From: Shewanella mangrovisoli | GTDB lineage: Bacteria > Pseudomonadota > Gammaproteobacteria > Enterobacterales > Shewanellaceae | Direction: 5' to 3' | Length of the DNA stretch: 64,000 nucleotides | Assembly (NCBI RefSeq): GCF_019457635.1 | Contig: NZ_CP080412.1 | Span: 1,984,001 to 2,048,000 of the forward strand | Shown: piece by piece, positions 8,562 through 17,920 of the stretch | How the letters are laid out: the number at the start of each line of letters is the position of its first letter | How positions within the stretch are numbered: the first letter of the stretch is position 1 | Translations under genes and position numbers: made by a program | The notes under the pieces: generated by a model | What the model was told of the DNA's origin: nothing | The model's input: only the letters and a program-made list of their open reading frames with translations | Databases searched by the model: none

Positions 8562-9626
8562 TCAGTTCTTCGCTGAGGCCAAATCGAGTGGGGTAATGAC
8601 TTCAACTAAGGATTGGTCTTTCAAATTCTGCTGACCACGGGTCACGACTTGCTCACCGGGTTTGATACCGGAGACGACTTCTACCGAGTCACCTTCGCGG
8701 TAGCCGATTTCGACTTCGCGGCGGTTGGCATTGCTGCCGTCAATCACATACAGGGCTTGCTTATTGTCTTGGTTTATCAGGGCACTGTAGGGCACAGTGA
8801 TCACATTCTCATGGGTGTCATACTTCAATTCGACCCGTGTGAACATCCCGGCTTTTAAATGCGCATTTTGATTGGGCACAGCCAAGGTGACTTTAAAGGT
8901 GCCGCTCTGTGGGTCGACCACAGGGCTGATGCGCAATACTTTCGCGTGGATGGCATTTTTGCTCTGTTGATTGCTAAAGACTTGCGCTTCTTGGCCTAAA
9001 CGTAGGCTGGTTAATTGCTGCTCAGGTAAATGGACAATCCCGTGCAGCTCGTCTTGATTGACGATATAGAAGAGGTCACCAAATTCCTGCGCCATGTTGC
9101 CCGCTTTGACATAACGCTTAGCAACAATACCGTCGATGGGCGAAACCACATGGCTTTCTTTGACTTGTAATTCAGCAAGATCCCGTCTTGCAATGGCGGC
9201 TTGCAGGTTATATTCGAGCTTTGCCATGGAGTCGGCACTGATAAACTCTTTATTGGTCATCTTCTTCAAGCGGTTTAACTCTTGCTCGATGATTTTCACT
9301 TCGGCTTCGGAGCGGTCGAGATCGTATTGCTGACGTTTGGCATCGATAACCGCGAGGATTTGGCCTTTTTGCACCCGGTCACCTTCTTCGACATTAATCG
9401 CTTCGATAAGGCCAGCGATGCGGCTCACGACGTTAGCTTCTTGCGGGGCTTCAAGGGTGGCGGTTGTGCTATAAAACGAAGACACATTACCCTGCATCAC
9501 GGTAGTGGTTTCGACGGGAATGGCATATTGTTCTTCTTTTTTAGCCACTTCCTCTTCGCCGCATGCTGCTAACATTGACACTAACAGCACGGGTAGGGCG
9601 AACTTAGCAATTGTTGACTTTTCCAT
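8562..9626 (-). CDS. RND periplasmic adaptor (membrane fusion) lipoprotein
   Basis: This is a membrane-fusion protein that links an RND permease to an outer-membrane channel. The chosen start at 9626 gives 354 residues beginning MEKSTIAKFALP, followed by a lipobox ending LAAC, with the lipidated Cys at residue 22. An in-frame ATG 57 bases further upstream is possible but would bury the signal peptide. An AGG-type ribosome site sits about 10 bases before the chosen ATG. After the anchor come a first beta-barrel and lipoyl half (IEAINVEEGDRVQKGQ), a short coiled-coil hairpin at about 110-150, a second lipoyl half (VKESHVVSPIDGIVAKRYV) and a C-terminal beta-barrel (VPYSALI). It is the first gene of the operon with the two permeases. 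Confidence 0.9.
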   Translation of the reverse strand: MEKSTIAKFALPVLLVSMLAACGEEEVAKKEEQYAIPVETTTVMQGNVSSFYSTTATLEAPQEANVVSRIAGLIEAINVEEGDRVQKGQILAVIDAKRQQYDLDRSEAEVKIIEQELNRLKKMTNKEFISADSMAKLEYNLQAAIARRDLAELQVKESHVVSPIDGIVAKRYVKAGNMAQEFGDLFYIVNQDELHGIVHLPEQQLTSLRLGQEAQVFSNQQSKNAIHAKVLRISPVVDPQSGTFKVTLAVPNQNAHLKAGMFTRVELKYDTHENVITVPYSALINQDNKQALYVIDGSNANRREVEIGYREGDSVEVVSGIKPGEQVVTRGQQNLKDQSLVEVITPLDLASAKN

Positions 9627-9912
9627 AAGAGTATTACCTGTTGTCATTTTTGTGATGCCATCTGAAAGCAGAAAACATGCCAAAGTTAAAAATACATTAA
9701 TTTCAGTAGATTAACGTAAATTTGTTAGGTTGTAGATTAGGCAAACTCACTAAATGTAGCTAAAAAGTTTAAAAAGTGATGAGAAATGCTAAATAAGCTG
9801 AAGCGAGGTCATTCACGATTGTGTTGCTGGGAGTGATAAGAATAGTGAAGGGCGGGTATGAAAATCCCAATAAAAAAGCGCCCAGTGGGCGCTTTTAATC
9901 GATAAATGCCGA
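9627..9912. other. Noncoding region upstream of the RND operon, downstream of gltA
   Basis: This 286-bp region must hold the promoter of the minus-strand efflux operon and contains the gltA terminator at its right end. It is AT rich. I could not identify a convincing promoter or operator, and no regulator gene sits next to the operon. Confidence 0.5.
9874..9896 (-). terminator. gltA terminator
   Basis: A perfect 10-bp stem (AAAAGCGCCC, 9874-9883, with 9887-9896) has a three-base loop and terminal A/T runs on both sides. It lies 17 bases after the gltA stop codon. Confidence 0.9.
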
Positions 9913-11199
9913 TTAGCGTTTATCTTGGCTTACGAAATCACGCGAAGTCTCGCCAGTATATAGCTGACGTGGACGGCTGATCTTGTGACCAGGTTGATCC
10001 AACATTTCTTTCCAGTGAGCAATCCAACCCACAGTACGTGCTAATGCGAACAGTACAGTGAACATGCTAGTTGGAATACCAATGGCTTTCATGATGATGC
10101 CAGAGTAGAAGTCGACGTTTGGATAGAGTTTCTTCGAAATGAAGTACTCATCTTCCAGCGCGATACGCTCAAGTTCCATGGCCACATCTAATAATGGATC
10201 TTGTACTTTCAGCTCTTTTAACACTTCGTGACAGGTTTCACGCATCACTTTGGCACGTGGGTCAAAGTTTTTGTAAACACGGTGTCCGAAGCCCATTAGA
10301 CGGAATGGGTCGTTCTTGTCTTTCGCACGGGCGATGAATTCAGGAATACGGTCTACTGAACCGATTTCTTCTAACATTTGTAGACAAGCTTCGTTCGCGC
10401 CGCCGTGTGCAGGGCCCCATAGAGAAGCAATACCCGCAGCGATACACGCGAATGGATTCGCGCCTGAAGAACCGGCTAAACGTACGGTTGACGTTGACGC
10501 GTTTTGTTCGTGGTCCGCATGTAGAATGAAGATACGATCCATAGCACGTTCAACGATTGGATTTACCTTGTACTCTTCACAAGGCACGGCAAACATCATG
10601 CTTAAGAAGTTGCCTGCGTAGCTTAAGTCATTGCGTGGGTAAACGAATGGCTGGCCAGAAGAGTACTTGTAGCACATAGCGGCAATCGTTGGCATTTTGG
10701 AGACTAGGCGATACGCGGCGATTTCGCGGTGGCGAGGATCGTTGACATCGAGTGAGTCTTGATAAAATGCAGACAATGCACCAGTAACACCACATAACAT
10801 CGCCATAGGATGAGCATCACGACGGAAACCTCTAAAGAAGAAGGCGAGTTGCTCATGAACCATAGTGTGGGTTTTTACTGTGTGTACAAATTCAGCATAT
10901 TGCTCTTTCGTCGGCAGTTCACCGTAAAGCAGCAGGTAACACAGGTCTAAGTAATCTGAGTCAACGGCGAGTTGCTCGATTGGATAGCCGCGGTGTAACA
11001 ATATACCTTGATCGCCATCGATATAGGTAATTGCAGATTCACAGGAGGCTGTCGCGAGAAAACCTGGATCAAAAGTGAAGTAACCCTTGCTGCCAAGTTT
11101 ACTGATATCGATTACGTCAAAACCAGCGGATCCTTGCTTTACTGGCAATTCTATCGAGTCGTTCCCTGGTAATTCTAATTTGGCTTTTAAATCAGCCAT
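9913..11199 (-). CDS. gltA: Citrate synthase (type II, hexameric)
   Basis: It condenses oxaloacetate and acetyl-CoA to citrate, the entry step of the TCA cycle, in the cytoplasm. The 428-residue length matches the Gram-negative, NADH-sensitive type II enzyme. The N-terminal small-domain region (residues 1-50) resembles E. coli GltA. Catalytic-region motifs are visible: [24 protein letters not shown] and [13 protein letters not shown], the last with the oxaloacetate-binding His and Arg. A good AAGGAG ribosome site precedes ATG at 11199. The gene is divergent from sdhCDAB, as in E. coli, so the 416-bp intergenic region probably carries control sites for both. Confidence 0.98.
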   Translation of the reverse strand: MADLKAKLELPGNDSIELPVKQGSAGFDVIDISKLGSKGYFTFDPGFLATASCESAITYIDGDQGILLHRGYPIEQLAVDSDYLDLCYLLLYGELPTKEQYAEFVHTVKTHTMVHEQLAFFFRGFRRDAHPMAMLCGVTGALSAFYQDSLDVNDPRHREIAAYRLVSKMPTIAAMCYKYSSGQPFVYPRNDLSYAGNFLSMMFAVPCEEYKVNPIVERAMDRIFILHADHEQNASTSTVRLAGSSGANPFACIAAGIASLWGPAHGGANEACLQMLEEIGSVDRIPEFIARAKDKNDPFRLMGFGHRVYKNFDPRAKVMRETCHEVLKELKVQDPLLDVAMELERIALEDEYFISKKLYPNVDFYSGIIMKAIGIPTSMFTVLFALARTVGWIAHWKEMLDQPGHKISRPRQLYTGETSRDFVSQDKR

Positions 11200-11615
11200 A
11201 CCCCGTTCTCCTTACTTCGTTCTTATCTGTGAGTGCGGCATGTCAAACCGCCATTACTTTACAGCCATTCTAGATCACATTTCAATTTAAATAAGCGTTT
11301 AAATTTGTTAGACCATGGTATAAATCTCTTTACTTTCCTTGGTGCAGCTGGCACTTAGGTGAAAATATCCTTAAAAAAACAAAATTTGCATTCTGTGATG
11401 TTTGTATTTGACATTTCGCGCGAGTATACTTGCCTCCGCCTAATAAGGGCTGCAAACGATGATGTTAAAACACCCTTTGTTTACATGTTAAATAAGTGAG
11501 TGTTCAAATAGTTATCTGTTTGTTTAAACTTTGCTTTTGTGTTTACTTTTGCCTTGATTTACCCCTCGGTTTAAAGTTTGTACAAAAGCGGTTCACATAA
11601 CAAAAAAAATGCTCA
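11200..11615. other. gltA-sdhC divergent control region
   Basis: This 416-bp AT-rich region serves two divergent TCA units. I see one plausible sigma-70 promoter for sdh (listed separately) and a TGTGA half-site at 11394-11398, but no convincing second half for a CRP site. GTTAA/GTTTA words recur at 11464, 11479 and 11487, which loosely resembles an ArcA direct-repeat array. That reading is speculative. The transcript leader of sdh would be about 180 bases long. Confidence 0.45.
11402..11430 (+). promoter_or_regulatory. Candidate sigma-70 promoter for sdhCDAB
   Basis: TTGTAT (11402-11407) and TATACT (11425-11430) are 17 bases apart. The -10 is near consensus and the -35 is partial. A better-looking TTGACA at 11408 has only an 11-base spacer to the same -10 and was not chosen. 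Confidence 0.4.
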
Positions 11616-12011
11616 ATGGAGCTGAGTGAGCAGAACGTGAAAAAGCAAAGACCTGTCCATTTAGATCTGCAGACCATTCGCTTTCCTGCAACAGCGATTG
11701 TGTCAATTCTTCACCGTGTATCCGGTGTCATCATGCTGTTCGCTGTTGGCATTCTTATTTGGTTGCTAAATTCATCTTTAGCCTCCGCTGAAAGTTTCGC
11801 AGGCGTACAATCTCTGTTTGATAACTTCATCGTGAAGTTCATCATGTGGGGCATTTTGACTGCACTGGCCTATCACTTATTCGGTGGCCTACGCCACTTA
11901 GTAATGGATACCGGTCGTTGGGAAGAGTTGGCTTCGGGCACCGCCTCAGCGAAAGCTGTATTTGTACTGACGGTAGCCTTTTCAATTTTAGCGGGGTTAT
12001 GGGTATGGTAA
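11616..12011 (+). CDS. sdhC: Succinate dehydrogenase cytochrome b556 subunit
   Basis: SdhC is one of two membrane anchors of succinate dehydrogenase (complex II), and it helps bind haem b and ubiquinone. The sequence tracks E. coli SdhC: VKKQRPVHLDLQTIRFP at the N terminus, SILHRVSGV in the first helix (quinone-site Ser and Arg), and the haem-ligand region LAYHLFGGLRHLVMD in the second helix. Three membrane helices are visible. The start is uncertain. ATG 11616 gives 131 residues but has no ribosome site. GTG 11637 gives 124 residues starting MKKQRP and has GAGTGAG seven bases upstream. Its 3' end overlaps sdhD by seven bases. Confidence 0.95.
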   Translation: MELSEQNVKKQRPVHLDLQTIRFPATAIVSILHRVSGVIMLFAVGILIWLLNSSLASAESFAGVQSLFDNFIVKFIMWGILTALAYHLFGGLRHLVMDTGRWEELASGTASAKAVFVLTVAFSILAGLWVW

Positions 12012-12352
12012 CCAATGCAGCAAGTTTTGGACGCAGTGGTGTTCATGACTTTATTCTACTACGCGCTAGTGCAGTAATCCTCGCCTGTTACACCATTTTC
12101 ATGGTTGGCTTTATTGCATGTAGTTCCCCTCTCACCTATGACGTTTGGCACGGCCTGTTTAGCGCTCTGCCAATGAAAGTGTTTACCCTGCTTGCGCTGG
12201 TTGCACTGCTTGTTCACGCCTGGATTGGTGTATGGCAAGTATTGACGGATTACGTCAAGTGCACTTCGTTACGCGGTGTTTTACAGTTCACCTTCGTCGT
12301 CACCGTCTTTTGTTATCTGGCGGCCGGCATTGTTATTGTGTGGGGTGTCTAA
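12005..12352 (+). CDS. sdhD: Succinate dehydrogenase membrane anchor subunit
   Basis: SdhD is the second membrane anchor of complex II. I chose ATG 12005, giving 115 residues beginning MVTNAASFGRSGVHDFIL, because this lines up with E. coli SdhD (also 115 residues). The frame is open further upstream, inside sdhC. Three hydrophobic helices are present. The LTDYVK motif after the second helix includes the conserved Asp and Tyr at the quinone site, and the C terminus VVWGV-like end is retained. The start lies within the last codons of sdhC and the stop is directly followed by the GTG of sdhA, so translation is tightly coupled. Confidence 0.95.
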   Translation: MVTNAASFGRSGVHDFILLRASAVILACYTIFMVGFIACSSPLTYDVWHGLFSALPMKVFTLLALVALLVHAWIGVWQVLTDYVKCTSLRGVLQFTFVVTVFCYLAAGIVIVWGV

Positions 12353-14119
12353 GTGAGTATTCCAGTACGTGAGTTTGATGCTGTAGTGATTGGTGCCGGC
12401 GGTGCCGGTATGCGCGCAGCATTACAGATTTCTAAAGAAGGTAAGAGCTGTGCGCTTTTATCTAAAGTATTCCCAACCCGTTCTCATACTGTATCTGCGC
12501 AGGGTGGTATCACCGTTGCGTTAGGTAACGCCCATGAAGACCATTGGGAACAACACATGTACGATACCGTAAAAGGTTCCGACTTTATCGGTGACCAAGA
12601 CGCTATCGAATTTATGTGTCAAACCGGTCCAGAAGCCATTATTGAACTCGAGCACATGGGTTTACCATTCTCTCGCTTCGATAACGGTAAGATTTACCAA
12701 CGTCCTTTCGGTGGTCAATCTAAAAACTTCGGTGGTGAACAAGCGGCGCGTACCGCTGCGGCGGCAGACCGTACTGGTCACGCACTGCTTCACTGCTTAT
12801 ACCAACAGAACGTTAAACACAAAACTCAAGTGTTTTCTGAGTGGTATGCCCTCGATTTAGTGAAAAACCAAGACGGTGCCATCGTAGGTTGTACTGCGAT
12901 TGAAATCGAAACCGGTGAAATCGTTTACTTCAAAGCCAAAGCCACTGTACTCGCCACTGGCGGTGCAGGTCGTATCTACGCCTCAACCACAAACGCACAC
13001 ATCAATACCGGTGACGGTGTTGGTATGGCGATGCGTGCTGGTGTTCAGATGCAAGATATGGAAATGTGGCAATTCCACCCAACTGGTATCGCTGGCGCGG
13101 GTGTACTTGTGACTGAAGGTTGTCGTGGTGAAGGCGGTTACCTGCTGAACAAAGACGGTGAACGTTTCATGGAGCGTTATGCACCAAACGCGAAGGACTT
13201 AGCATCTCGTGACGTGGTAGCACGTTCTATGATGACTGAAATCCGTGAAGGCCGTGGTTTAGATGGTCCATTAGGCCCACACTGCTTACTGAAACTCGAT
13301 CACTTAGGTAAAGAGACCTTAGAAGCCCGTCTACCAGGCGTGTGTGAACTTTCTCGTACCTTCGCGCATATCGACCCGGCCGATGGTCCAATCCCAGTAC
13401 TGCCAACCTGTCACTATATGATGGGTGGTCTGCCAACGAAGGTGAGCGGTCAAGTTATTCGTAAGAATGACGACGGCAGCGAGCAAGATGTGGTTGGTTT
13501 ATTCGCAGTAGGTGAGATTGCCTGTGTGTCTGTACACGGTGCTAACCGCTTAGGCGGTAACTCTCTGCTCGACTTAGTGGTCTTTGGCCGCGCTGCGGGT
13601 CAACACTTAGGTAAAGCACTCGATGAGACTGCGGATCCAAAAGATGCGACCGATGCGGAAATTCAAGCGACTTTAGCACGCTTAAACCGCTGGGAAAGCA
13701 ACAAGTCTGGCGAAGATCCAGCGCAAATCCGTAAAGATTTACAACTTTGCATGCAATTAAACTTCTCTGTATTCCGCCGTGGCGATGCAATGGCAGAAGG
13801 TTTAGAGCAGTTAAAAGCTATCCGTAAGCGTTTAGAAAATGCCAAGTTGTCTGATAACTCTCGTGAATTCAACACTCAACGTATTGAATGTTTAGAGTTA
13901 GACAACCTGATGGCGACGGCAATTGCCACCGCTTATGCCGCTAACTTCCGTACAGAGAGCCGTGGCGCTCACTCACGTGAAGACTATTTAGAGCGTGATG
14001 ATGATAACTGGTTATGTCACACCTTGTTTGACCCTGTGACTGAAACTATGGACCGTCGTGCTGTGAATATGGCGCCTAAGTTACGTGAAGCATTCCCGCC
14101 GAAGAAACGTACCTACTAG
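12353..14119 (+). CDS. sdhA: Succinate dehydrogenase flavoprotein subunit
   Basis: SdhA is the catalytic subunit of complex II. It oxidises succinate to fumarate with a covalently bound FAD on the cytoplasmic face. The protein has 588 residues. An N-terminal dinucleotide-binding motif ([13 protein letters not shown]) is followed by the FAD-linked His in SHTVSAQGG, the HPTG motif, and the active-site Arg region [15 protein letters not shown]. The start is GTG at 12353, immediately after the sdhD stop codon, and matches the E. coli N terminus [19 protein letters not shown]. It is the third gene of sdhCDAB. Confidence 0.98.
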   Translation: MSIPVREFDAVVIGAGGAGMRAALQISKEGKSCALLSKVFPTRSHTVSAQGGITVALGNAHEDHWEQHMYDTVKGSDFIGDQDAIEFMCQTGPEAIIELEHMGLPFSRFDNGKIYQRPFGGQSKNFGGEQAARTAAAADRTGHALLHCLYQQNVKHKTQVFSEWYALDLVKNQDGAIVGCTAIEIETGEIVYFKAKATVLATGGAGRIYASTTNAHINTGDGVGMAMRAGVQMQDMEMWQFHPTGIAGAGVLVTEGCRGEGGYLLNKDGERFMERYAPNAKDLASRDVVARSMMTEIREGRGLDGPLGPHCLLKLDHLGKETLEARLPGVCELSRTFAHIDPADGPIPVLPTCHYMMGGLPTKVSGQVIRKNDDGSEQDVVGLFAVGEIACVSVHGANRLGGNSLLDLVVFGRAAGQHLGKALDETADPKDATDAEIQATLARLNRWESNKSGEDPAQIRKDLQLCMQLNFSVFRRGDAMAEGLEQLKAIRKRLENAKLSDNSREFNTQRIECLELDNLMATAIATAYAANFRTESRGAHSREDYLERDDDNWLCHTLFDPVTETMDRRAVNMAPKLREAFPPKKRTY

Positions 14120-14130
14120 GAGTTGCAAAG

Positions 14131-14838
14131 ATGAAATTGGAATTTGCAGTTTATCGTTACAATCCTGATGTAGATACAAAACCTTACATGCAGGATTACA
14201 GCCTTGAAGTGGCTGAAGGCTCTGACATGATGGTGCTTGATGCACTGATCAAGTTAAAAGAACAGGACCCAACGTTAGCGTTCCGTCGCTCATGCCGTGA
14301 AGGTGTTTGCGGTAGTGACGGTGTGAACATGAACGGTAAAAACGGTCTGGCTTGTATTACGCCAATCTCTACCTTCAAAGGTAAGAAGTTGGAAATTCGT
14401 CCACTGCCAGGTATGCCAGTCGTACGTGACTTAGTGGTTGATTTAACTCAGTTCTACAAGCAGTACGAGAAGATCAAGCCGTTCCTCATCAACGATGAGA
14501 AAATGCCTGCCCGTGAACATTTACAGTCACCAGAACAGCGTGCGCATTTAGATGGTCTGTACGAATGTATCATGTGTGCATGTTGTTCTACGGCTTGCCC
14601 ATCGTTCTGGTGGAATCCTGATAAGTTTATCGGTCCTAGCGGTCTGCTACACGCTTACCGTTTCTTGATCGACAGCCGCGATACAGCGACAGAAGAACGT
14701 CTTTCTGAGCTGGACGACGCCTACAGCGTGTTCCGTTGCCACGGCATCATGAACTGCGTTGACGTCTGTCCAAAAGGACTTAATCCGACTAAAGCGATTG
14801 GTCACATTAAGTCAATGCTGCTTAAGCGAGCTGTGTAA
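14131..14838 (+). CDS. sdhB: Succinate dehydrogenase iron-sulfur subunit
   Basis: SdhB carries electrons from FAD to the quinone site through [2Fe-2S], [4Fe-4S] and [3Fe-4S] clusters. It has 235 residues. The ferredoxin-like N-terminal Cys set is visible (SCREGVCGSDG and a later Cys in GLACIT), followed by CIMCACCSTACPSFWW for the 4Fe-4S cluster and CHGIMNCVDVCPKGLNP for the others. It starts 11 bases after sdhA with a GGAG ribosome site. An imperfect terminator hairpin follows before sucA. Confidence 0.98.
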   Translation: MKLEFAVYRYNPDVDTKPYMQDYSLEVAEGSDMMVLDALIKLKEQDPTLAFRRSCREGVCGSDGVNMNGKNGLACITPISTFKGKKLEIRPLPGMPVVRDLVVDLTQFYKQYEKIKPFLINDEKMPAREHLQSPEQRAHLDGLYECIMCACCSTACPSFWWNPDKFIGPSGLLHAYRFLIDSRDTATEERLSELDDAYSVFRCHGIMNCVDVCPKGLNPTKAIGHIKSMLLKRAV

Positions 14839-14880
14839 TGCGAGAACCCGAGCTTAAATCAATAATAATATAGCTCTCGA

Positions 14881-14914
14881 AGAGTCACTTTCTGGGTATA
14901 GAAGGTGGCTCTTT
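14881..14914 (+). terminator. Terminator or attenuator hairpin after sdhB
   Basis: AGAGTCACTTTCT (14881-14893) pairs with AGAAGGTGGCTCT (14900-14912) with two G-U pairs, and TTTT follows. It marks the end of sdhCDAB. Partial read-through into suc would resemble the E. coli sdh-suc arrangement, but this cannot be shown here. Confidence 0.65.
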
Positions 14915-15052
14915 TGTGTATGTAATGGAAGACAACGCGCCGTGAAATCTGGATATCTAGGGGCGGCAAAATTTATGCATCGAAGGTAATTGCTTGAGAT
15001 TGCATATAAAAACTATGGCTAAGCACGTGTATAAAGTTTGAAAGGAATAGCA

Positions 15053-17872
15053 ATGCACCAAGGCATCATGAAAGCCTGGCTCGAATCATCTCACTTAAGT
15101 GGTGCAAATTCGACCTACGTAGAAGAGATGTATGAAGCCTATCAAGAAGACCCACTGTCAGTCTCTGACGATTGGCGTGCGGTATTTGATAATCTCCCTC
15201 CGGTGAACGGTGCTTCTAAAGACGCGCCTGAAGCGGCTCACTCCAAAGTACGTGATTATTTTCGCAGTTTAGCGATGGACGGACGTCATAAGAGCGCAGC
15301 TCGTGTGACCGATCCTGAGTTGGATGCTAAGCAAGTTAAAGTGCTACAGCTGATCAACGCCCACCGTTTCCGTGGTCACCAAGGGGCTAACCTCGACCCG
15401 TTAGAATTGTGGAAACGTGAACCTGTTGCCGATTTAGATCCCGCATTCCACGGTCTGACCAAAGAAGACATGGAACGTGAGTTCAACACTGGCTCGTTCG
15501 CCCACGGCGGCGAAACCATGAAGCTGGCTGACTTAGTCAAAGCGCTAAAAGCCACTTACTGTGGTTCGATTGGCGCCGAATACATGCACATTACCGATAC
15601 CGATGAGAAGCGTTGGATCCAACAACGTCTCGAACCATCCTTAGGTAAAGCCAACTACGATAAAAGCGTTAAGACCCGCATTCTCGAAGGCCTAAATGCT
15701 GCTGAAGGCATTGAAAAATATTTAGGCGCTAAATTCCCTGGTGCAAAACGCTTCTCGTTAGAAGGCGGCGATGCGTTAGTCCCTATGATGCGCGAAATCA
15801 TTTACCGCGCAGGTGAAGCGGGCACGAAAGAAATCGTCGTTGGTATGGCTCACCGTGGTCGTTTAAACGTACTGGTGAACGTGTTAGGTAAGCGTCCAGC
15901 CGAACTGTTTGACGAGTTCGCCGGTAAGCACGCCGATACCCACGGTTCAGGCGACGTAAAATACCACCAAGGTTTCTCTTCAGATTTCGAAACGCCGGGT
16001 GGCAATGTGCATTTAGCACTGGCCTTTAACCCATCTCACCTTGAAATCGTTAACCCTGTGGTCATGGGCTCTGTACGTGCTCGTCAAGACCGCCGTGGTT
16101 GTAAAGACGGTTTACAGGTGATGCCAATCACGATCCACGGTGACTCTGCAATTGCGGGTCAAGGTATCGTGCAAGAGACATTCAACATGTCTCAAACCCG
16201 TGGCTTTAAAGTGGGCGGCAGCATCCGCATCGTGGTAAACAACCAAGTTGGTTTTACCACTTCAAACCACTTCGATGTGCGTTCAACTGAATACTGTACT
16301 GACATCGCTAAGATGGTTCAGGCACCGATTTTCCACGTGAACTCTGACGATCCAGAAGCCGTTGCCTTTGTTGCTCAGCTTGCTGTTGATTACCGTAACG
16401 AGTTTAAACGTGACGTGGTGATTGACTTAGTGTGTTACCGCCGTCATGGCCACAACGAAGCTGACGAGCCAAGTGCAACTCAGCCATTGATGTATGCCAA
16501 GATCAAGAAACACCCAACGCCACGTAAGATCTACGCTGACAAACTGATCGCCGAAAACAGCATTGGCGCTGATGAAGTGACCAGCATGATCAACACCTAC
16601 CGTGACGCCTTAGACCAAGGTGACTGTGTGGTGAAAGAATGGCGCCCAATGACACTGCACACAGTGGATTGGACTCCTTACATTGGCCGTGAGTGGGACG
16701 AAGCGTATCAAGCATCTCTACCACTTGAGCGTCTGCAAAATCTCGCTGATAAGCTGAGCTACGTGCCAGAGAGCCACCCACTGCATTCACGCGTTGCTAA
16801 GATTTACGGCGATCGCGTTGCTATGGCAAAAGGTGAGAAATTACTCGACTGGGGCTTTGCTGAAACCTTAGCGTACGCCACGATTCTTGAAGACAACAAG
16901 CGCGTTCGCATTACTGGTCAAGACTCTGGCCGTGGTACTTTCTTCCACCGTCATGCGGTTCTGCACAACCAAAACGATGCAACCACCTATATGCCACTGC
17001 GCAACCTGTCTGAAGACCAAGGTCCAATCGACATCACTGACTCAGTATTGTCTGAAGCGTCAGTACTGGCCTTCGAATACGGCTACACCACAGCAGAGCC
17101 TGGTGGTCTGGCGATTTGGGAAGCCCAATTCGGCGACTTCGCTAACTGTGCTCAAGTGGTTATCGACCAGTTCCTGTCGTCAGGTGAGCAGAAGTGGGGC
17201 CGTCTATGCGGTCTGACCATGCTGTTACCACACGGTTACGAAGGTCAAGGTCCAGAACACTCAAGCGCCCGTTTAGAGCGTTTCTTGCAGCTGTGTGCTA
17301 ACCACAACATGCAAGTGTGTGTGCCATCAACGCCAGCACAGGTTTACCATATGCTGCGTCGCCAAGTGGTGCGCCCAATGCGCCGTCCACTGGTGGTGAT
17401 GTCACCTAAGTCATTGCTACGTCACCCATTAGCGGTTTCTAGCATGGAAGAATTGGCTAATGGCACCTTCCAAAACGTGATCGGTGAAATCGATACGTTA
17501 GAAGCGAGCAAAGTCGATCGCGTCGTGTTCTGTAGCGGTAAGGTGTACTTCGAGCTACTGGAAAAACGCCGTAAAGAAAACATCAATAACATCGCAATAA
17601 TCCGTGTCGAACAGTTATATCCGTTCCCACATGAAGAAATGGTTGCAGCCTTAGCTGACTACCAACATGTGACTGATTTTGTATGGTGTCAGGAAGAGCC
17701 GCAAAACCAGGGGGCTTGGTACTCTAGCCAACATCACTTCTGGGCTGCTATCCCTGCGGGTGCAAAACTGACCTATGCTGGCCGTGAAGCATCTGCTGCA
17801 CCAGCCTGTGGTTACCCTGAGCTGCATGCTCACCAACAAGAATCTTTAGTGAACAGTGCCCTAAAGCTGTAA
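15053..17872 (+). CDS. sucA: 2-oxoglutarate dehydrogenase E1 component
   Basis: This thiamine-diphosphate enzyme decarboxylates 2-oxoglutarate and passes the succinyl group to the lipoyl arm of SucB. ATG 15053 gives 939 residues starting MHQGIMKAWLESSHLSG. A TTG 15 bases upstream is also in frame, but AAGGA at 15042-15046 is well placed for the ATG. Visible are the N-terminal E1 arm (YVEEMYEAYQEDPLSV), the GMAHRGRLNVL and thiamine-binding region GDSAIAGQGIVQE, the NNQVGFTTS loop, and the transketolase-like pyrimidine domain with SGRGTFFHRHAV. sucB follows after 48 bases. The E3 gene lpd is not in this cluster. Confidence 0.98.
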   Translation: MHQGIMKAWLESSHLSGANSTYVEEMYEAYQEDPLSVSDDWRAVFDNLPPVNGASKDAPEAAHSKVRDYFRSLAMDGRHKSAARVTDPELDAKQVKVLQLINAHRFRGHQGANLDPLELWKREPVADLDPAFHGLTKEDMEREFNTGSFAHGGETMKLADLVKALKATYCGSIGAEYMHITDTDEKRWIQQRLEPSLGKANYDKSVKTRILEGLNAAEGIEKYLGAKFPGAKRFSLEGGDALVPMMREIIYRAGEAGTKEIVVGMAHRGRLNVLVNVLGKRPAELFDEFAGKHADTHGSGDVKYHQGFSSDFETPGGNVHLALAFNPSHLEIVNPVVMGSVRARQDRRGCKDGLQVMPITIHGDSAIAGQGIVQETFNMSQTRGFKVGGSIRIVVNNQVGFTTSNHFDVRSTEYCTDIAKMVQAPIFHVNSDDPEAVAFVAQLAVDYRNEFKRDVVIDLVCYRRHGHNEADEPSATQPLMYAKIKKHPTPRKIYADKLIAENSIGADEVTSMINTYRDALDQGDCVVKEWRPMTLHTVDWTPYIGREWDEAYQASLPLERLQNLADKLSYVPESHPLHSRVAKIYGDRVAMAKGEKLLDWGFAETLAYATILEDNKRVRITGQDSGRGTFFHRHAVLHNQNDATTYMPLRNLSEDQGPIDITDSVLSEASVLAFEYGYTTAEPGGLAIWEAQFGDFANCAQVVIDQFLSSGEQKWGRLCGLTMLLPHGYEGQGPEHSSARLERFLQLCANHNMQVCVPSTPAQVYHMLRRQVVRPMRRPLVVMSPKSLLRHPLAVSSMEELANGTFQNVIGEIDTLEASKVDRVVFCSGKVYFELLEKRRKENINNIAIIRVEQLYPFPHEEMVAALADYQHVTDFVWCQEEPQNQGAWYSSQHHFWAAIPAGAKLTYAGREASAAPACGYPELHAHQQESLVNSALKL

Positions 17873-17920
17873 TAGCTAAGACTGTAGTAATAGACATTTT
17901 ATAAAAAAGGATCGTTTTTC

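Noticed and set aside
11391..11413. CRP site in the sdh control region
   Set aside because: Only the TGTGA half (11394-11398) is good. The expected TCACA half six bases on is missing.
11408..11430. TTGACA at 11408 as the sdh promoter -35
   Set aside because: The spacer to the TATACT box is only 11 bases, too short for sigma-70. TTGTAT at 11402 with 17 bases was preferred.
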